From positions 205,990 through 269,989 of the forward strand of contig ML677329.1 in assembly GCA_007922305.1 (NCBI GenBank): a stretch of 64,000 nt of DNA, in the 5' to 3' direction. The DNA comes from Dermatemys mawii. Its lineage: Eukaryota > Chordata > Testudines > Dermatemydidae. This document shows, piece after piece, positions 59,241-64,000 of this stretch. A program made the position numbers and the translations under genes. The notes beneath the pieces were generated by a model, which had not been told where the DNA came from, made no database searches, and worked only from the letters and a program-made list of their open reading frames with translations. The first letter of the stretch is position 1. Each line of letters starts with the position of its first letter.

Positions 59241-60203
59241 CATGAACTCCTCACTTAACATTGTAGTTATGTTCCTGAAAAATGTGACTTTAAGCAAAAC
59301 ACTGTTAAGTGAATCCAGCTTCCCCATAAGAATTAATATAAATGCGGGGGTTAGGTTCCAGCACAATTTTTTTCACCAGACAAAATACTATATTATATTT
59401 TATTATATATACACACAGTATAAGTTTTAAACAAACAATTTAATATTGGTACACAGCAATAATGATTGTGAAGCTTGGTTGAGGTGATGAAGTCAGAGGG
59501 TGGGATATTTCCCAGGGAATGCCTTACTGCTAAATGATGAACTAGCTGAGTTGAGCCCTCAAGGGTTAACTCATTGTTAATGTAGCCTCACACTCTACAA
59601 GGAAGAAGGAATGAAGGGAGGGGAGACAGCATGGCAGACAGAGATACACACCCTGTGTATATGTGTGAGAGAGAGATGTGCATTTCCCCTTTAAGTATGC
59701 TGATCCCTGTCTTAAGTACACTGCCTTGTTAATTAAATCAGCAAGCTGAGACCAGGAAGCTCCCTCTGGGATTGTTGTGTGCCCCTCCGGCTCTACAGAA
59801 GATGGGGTAAGTGGGGTGCAGGAGCAGGGGGGAAAAGGACACCCAGATATTAGCTCCCCGCCCACAGAGCAAGCAGGAGGCTAGAGGAGCAGTTCCAAGG
59901 CAGAGGTCAGGAACAACACATGGCATTGGGGGAGGGGCAGTGAACTGCTGGCAATTGATAGCCTGCTGGGCAGCTGCTGCCCAGGGAACCTAGGAGAGCG
60001 GAGAGCTGCTGGTCCACCCTCGTTCCAAGCCCCCACCAGCTAGCTGTAACGGCTGCTCTTCCTGCAAGCAGAGGACAAAGCAGGTGGCTGCCAAACGACA
60101 TTAGAAGGGAGCATTGCACAACTTTAAAGGAGCATGTTCCCTAACTGATCAGCAACGTAAGGTAACAACATTAACTGGGATGACTTTAAGTGAGGAGTGG
60201 AAG
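59241..60203. mobile_element. Tigger/pogo-like element, about 1 kb
   Basis: Left end 'catgaactcctcacttaaca' after TA. The right end 'aagtgaggagtggaag' is inverted to it ('actcctcactta' shared). Subterminal 'atgtgactttaagcaaaaca' and 'gggatgactttaagtgagga' are the inverted pair expected for this family. The middle (59600-60120) is GC-rich and of other composition. The 99- and 70-codon frames do not resemble a transposase. Right TSD unclear. Confidence 0.75.
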
Positions 60204-61207
60204 CCTGTGCTCAGTGGAAGCCAACTTTCTTGGCAGATGTGTCAAAGCTTAATTCATGTTGAACAGCATTTGTGATACTGGCAGCCAACTTGAGAGGGGT
60301 AATTTATGTTGCTGGAAGAGATAGTTGACATAAGGCAGAAAACTTATTGAGTACTAGAGAAGTACAGAAGATAAGTTTTGTGGATAACATATACAGACTG
60401 TGCCATATTCTGCTCTCATTACACAGGTACCACCTCATTAACTTCAAGTAAGGCTGAAGCTATTTAACTGAAAGCAAAATTTGACCCATTGTGTATACTG
60501 TACTGTGTCCTTGTATTTTTTTTTTTTTACCAGAGTTAAAACCCCCACTGGATAAAAAAGTGATTATAAAATAAGGTTCTCTCTTATTGCATTTTTTGTT
60601 AATAAAATCGTTGGTTTCACATCCTACTTAGTACTGACAACATACCAGATTTGTTTCTAAAACACTATTCAGCTAAAGGAGAGCTGTCTCATGATGACTT
60701 GAGTTACAAAACATCTTTAAAAGGATGGCAGAAGTAAAGATGCAAAGGGGCATTAGCTTTTAAACTTATCTGCTTACTGCACATCAAGGGATCTTTCCCT
60801 CTGTGCTGCCAGCTTTCCTCAAAGACAGTAAAGCACAAGTGCTGTTAAATGATTTAAAGCTGAGTACAGACATCCACGAATCTCTCTACATTGCTTATGT
60901 TTAGATGACTCTGCTTTTGTCTTAGGGCTGTGTCCTTGATTCCTGTGTGAAGGTTTTTGTGGGCAGAGGTTGGTTTGTTTGTTTGTTTTAAAAGACAACA
61001 CTGACAATATCTTAGTGAAGAATTCATATTTTATATCAGAAATACAACTAGTGGCTCAGGAGAAGTTTTCTGGACACTGACTTTTTTGCTTAGTACACTG
61101 ATTGCAAAACATTTTAATTTCAGCAACTTTTTATTCTCTGGGTTGCCTCAACAAACTCGATTTAGGGCTAACCTTTTTCTATAGCAAGATCTAACTCTTA
61201 GGCCCTA
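60204..61207. other. Unique DNA with (GTTT)n
   Basis: T run at about 60518-60529 and (GTTT)4 at 60972-60990. No gene recognised. Confidence 0.5.
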
Positions 61208-61286
61208 ATTCAGCAAGATACTTAAGCATGTTCCTAATTTTGAGCTTGTAAGTAGTACTGGCACATGCTTAAGTATGTTACTGAAT
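61208..61286. repeat. 24-bp inverted repeat, best copy of the 'cttaagcatgt' family
   Basis: Left arm 61208-61231 starts 'attcagcaagatacttaagc'; right arm 61263-61286 starts 'acatgcttaagtatgtta'. The arms pair at 22 of 24 around a 31-base centre. Reference copy for the decayed ones at 2586, 41563, 51553, 52486 and 52632. Confidence 0.8.
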
Positions 61287-62641
61287 CAGTTGTGAATTAG
61301 TCAGGTCATCCATATGGATTTGTATACCAATGTATCCCAATGCCTCAGTATGCTATCTGAAGTCATGAACTATGCTGCACAAAACTACATTTGTATTAAG
61401 CAATAAAACATGCTTCTCTTATTTTGAGCTTTGAATTAGTCACCCTTAGTTGACTTAATTGTTCATTCATTTATATCGGTTTTGTACCACTCTAACTCCA
61501 ATGACTCCTCACGATATTTCTCCTGATTTACACCAACATATGAGACCAGGACAAGCTAAAAGTTTGGTATAACCTGTTTATTTTATTTGTTACATGCTAT
61601 GCCTAAAATGTAAATCCACTTCCAGTATGACCATCATTTTTTGTCTCTGTTGTTATTGTTTATAATCAGCATATACCTTAGATCACCTTTTTAGATAATA
61701 CTAGCATATTAAAACTGAGTCTGCATTGTACTATTACACAGCCATCAAACAGTGTCATTGCACAAACTGGAGCAATAGCTGTACAGTTATGAATTTAAAA
61801 CAGTAAAAAAAACAATCTCTCCAGTTTGGGCAATGGAATGATGCCACATATGTCCCTCAGCAAAATATCAGCCACAGCATGCAGTCTTTCCAGGCATAGG
61901 TCATTCACATGGTAACTAAACAGGTATGTGATTAATTTTATGTAGCATTCTACTGCGGATCTGGAAATAGTTACAGTATTATGAAGGTCTGGAAATCATC
62001 TAAGAACAAAGCCAAAGCATTATTTTCAAAACCTGATCTCCTGTTATTCCTAAAATTTTTGAGTGACCTGCTTATCAGCTGACATAGGTAATAGCAAAAT
62101 CTTTAGTAACACTGGAGAGTCTTCTGAGGAAAACAGAATTGATACAACTGATACTATTTATAAACATGTTCTGTGGAGCTTTATTGTACCCATCTTCCCC
62201 ACTGGAAATAACAATCTTCTATCAAAGAGAAACTGTTTTTTACTATATTTTTTAAAGGCCACTGAAAGAGTAACCTCACTATTAGTGGCAACCCTGTCAG
62301 CATAGATATCTTGCTCTCTATCAGATCTTCTCACTTAAAAAGCTAGCTACTTTACATCTCAGACAGGACCTGAAATCATATTATGTGACCTCAAATAGTG
62401 TCTCTAGAGAGAGAAGAGAGGAGTTAAAGAGAGTCAGATATGATCTACATTTAAAGAACAAACAACCAAGACTGGATTTGAATTCATTCCAGCCCTCATT
62501 TGTTTTCATGCATCTGCCTGATAATCATACATTGCAGAGCCATGTTGCATCTACCATCACCCCCACTGGATTCACATGCAAGCAGGAAGACAATGGATAT
62601 TCTCATGAAGTTTTCTCCTTCCATCCATAGGGCCTGCCATG
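61287..62641. other. Unique DNA, no gene seen
   Basis: AT-rich; nothing recognised. Confidence 0.5.
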
Positions 62642-63813
62642 GTTATTCCTGAGGGAATTCTGTGGGACTGCACCTGCAGAACACACACAACCTCCACAGA
62701 ATTCATGTACTTCCCTGAAGAAAATGGCAGGGAAGCAAAAGAAACCCACGTGGCGGGAGGCCAACCATGAGTGCAGTACTTGGGGGGGGGGGGGATTGCC
62801 CCCCTGCACAGAGGGGAGGCATGGGAGCACACAAGATTATGTGTCACTGCTCCCCCCTTATTCCTGCAAGTGAAGAGCTGCCCAGCTGAAAGAGGCTGCT
62901 TCAGGCCTGGCTGACTGCAGCTGAACGCAGCCTCCTGGGCCCTAGTGCCAGTCAGGCTCCCCTTCTGTGTGCTGGGAGCCTTACTGTTTTCTGTGCAACA
63001 GTGAGTGCTCATGGTAGGGCTGGGTAAGTAGAGGCAGGGGAAAAGAGTGAGGGGGAAGAGACAGTGAGGAAGGAAAGAGGTGGAATAAGGTAGGGGAAAG
63101 GACTGTGGAAGTGAGGGGAGGGGAGGGAAGGGAGCAGGGAGATAAGATGGGGGGGAAAAGGAGACAGGTGATGAGAGGGGAAGAAAGGGTGATAGGGGAA
63201 TCACGGAGGGAAGTGGGATCCTGGCATGCAGCATCCCCTTGGTAAGGGCTGTGGCTCCCCTGTTAAGCAGGCCCATCAAACCTTCACCCTGACAAGCTCT
63301 AACTCCCTATACCTGAACTTCCCAGACTGGCCTCCCACATTCAGATTATCACCCCACTGAGCCCCAACCAGCTGTACCTGGACCCCACCTCATTAACTTC
63401 CACCCCCCTCCATCGAGCCTCATCTTCCCACACCTAGACCCCTATGCTGAGTCCTAATCACAGTCCCCTTGCACCTGCACCCCGAACCCCCGAATGAGCC
63501 CCTGTACATCCAGATCTCCCACTGAGCTGACTGCACCGATAGCACCCCACACCTGGATCCCTCCACACTAAGTCCGTCCATACCTGGATCCTGCTGGGCT
63601 GAGCCTGCCCACCCACACGTGGTGCACTTGGCGCAGAGGTCCCAGGGTGTTTGGGCCCTGCCCTTGTACTGTGTCAGTGTTGGGTTCAGCCTCACTGCTG
63701 AGTCCTTGTACTATGGTTGGTGGGGGCTTCAGGGAGATCTCCCATCTCAGTACAGCCAGTGTCCTGTGCTCCCCAATGCCATGCTGGAGCCATATTTATT
63801 GACAAATAAAATT
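62642..63813. mobile_element. 'tacttctgg' family, copy 3 (right end lost)
   Basis: Starts 'gttattcctgagggaattct'. The body follows copy 1 (12657) through 'gtgcacttggcgcagaggtc', 'cagcctcactgctgagtcc', 'gatctcccatctcagtaca' and 'ttgacaaataaaatttt', then breaks off before the inverted end. 63290-63620 has the same degenerate 'ccactgagccc' and 'acctggatccc' tandem block. The 235-codon minus frame (63279-62572) runs through low-complexity C/T sequence and is not a gene. Confidence 0.75.
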
Positions 63814-63840
63814 TTCTCTTCATGTGTCAGTATAACAATG

Positions 63841-63959
63841 CCTGCATCTGTAATTTTCACTCCACGCATCTGAAGAAGTGGGTTTTTTACCCACAAAAGC
63901 TTATGCCCAAATAAATCTGTTAGTCTTTAAGATGCCACCAGACTCCTTGTTGTTTTTGT
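63841..63959 (-). repeat. Dispersed 'agtcttgtagcacctta' repeat, minus copy
   Basis: 'cgcatctgaagaagtgggtt', 'acccacaaaagcttatgccc' and 'tagtctttaagatgccacc' are the reverse complement of the family at 38222. It follows directly on the truncated element at 62642, so it or its insertion may have removed that element's right end. Confidence 0.8.
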
Positions 63960-64000
63960 TATCTAACATCCTGTTTGCTTTTTTGGCTGCTATTGCACAT

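Noticed and set aside
62572..63279. Minus-strand frame of 235 codons
   Set aside because: Runs through purine/pyrimidine-biased low-complexity sequence of a repeat (Pro/Ser/Leu-rich product), overlaps the element at 62642, no domain.

Overview
This is vertebrate nuclear DNA with no recognisable host gene. It is AT-rich, low in CpG outside a few GC-rich repeats, and lacks any long conserved reading frame, operon-like spacing or ribosome binding sites. The repeats point to a reptile, most likely a turtle: CR1 LINE 3' ends, tRNA-derived SINEs resembling the turtle Cry I type, many hAT-type and 3-bp-target-site MITEs, two Tigger/pogo-like MITEs, a solo LTR of a kind I associate with turtles, and a dispersed 'agtcttgtagcacctta' repeat. 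The repeat names and the turtle assignment come from memory. The terminal repeats and target-site duplications (TSDs) were read directly from the sequence.

Layout. 0-5 kb: a broken hAT transposase 3' end (1-765), a CR1 tail, unique DNA and a Harbinger-like MITE (4528-4797). 5-7.5 kb: a hAT MITE with a perfect 8-bp TSD (5064-5189), a hAT fragment, a hAT long palindrome (6066-6403) and a 'ggtaatatctttta' foldback. 9.4-15.5 kb: a pyrimidine-rich repeat block, a Tigger-like MITE with perfect 25-bp termini (11342-11683), a 1.2-kb element with terminal inverted repeats (12657-13841) and a hAT element inserted into a CR1 (14636-15520). 15.5-26.9 kb: mostly unique, with a solo LTR (19393-20104) and two MITEs. 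26.9-35.3 kb: Harbinger-like copy A, hAT fragments, two SINEs and a CR1. 38.2-43.7 kb is the densest part: dispersed repeats, three hAT ends in 1.4 kb, a zigzag inverted retroposon with a 13-bp TSD (40980-41156), and a 1.9-kb hAT element that contains Harbinger-like copy B. 45.9-64 kb: two more copies of the 12.7-kb element family, two CR1 tails, palindromic repeats, a MITE (58019-58275) and a second Tigger-like element (59241-60203).

Function. Nothing here forms a pathway. The only protein-coding trace is a dead hAT transposase C-terminus. The remaining elements are non-autonomous and were mobilised by enzymes encoded elsewhere. The value of the window is its record of insertion order: nested insertions, preserved TSDs and two Harbinger-like copies about 96% identical by eye. 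I found no undescribed system. The best leads are the zigzag retroposon, the AGCGCT-rich subterminal arrays of the Harbinger-like pair, and the recurring short palindrome families.
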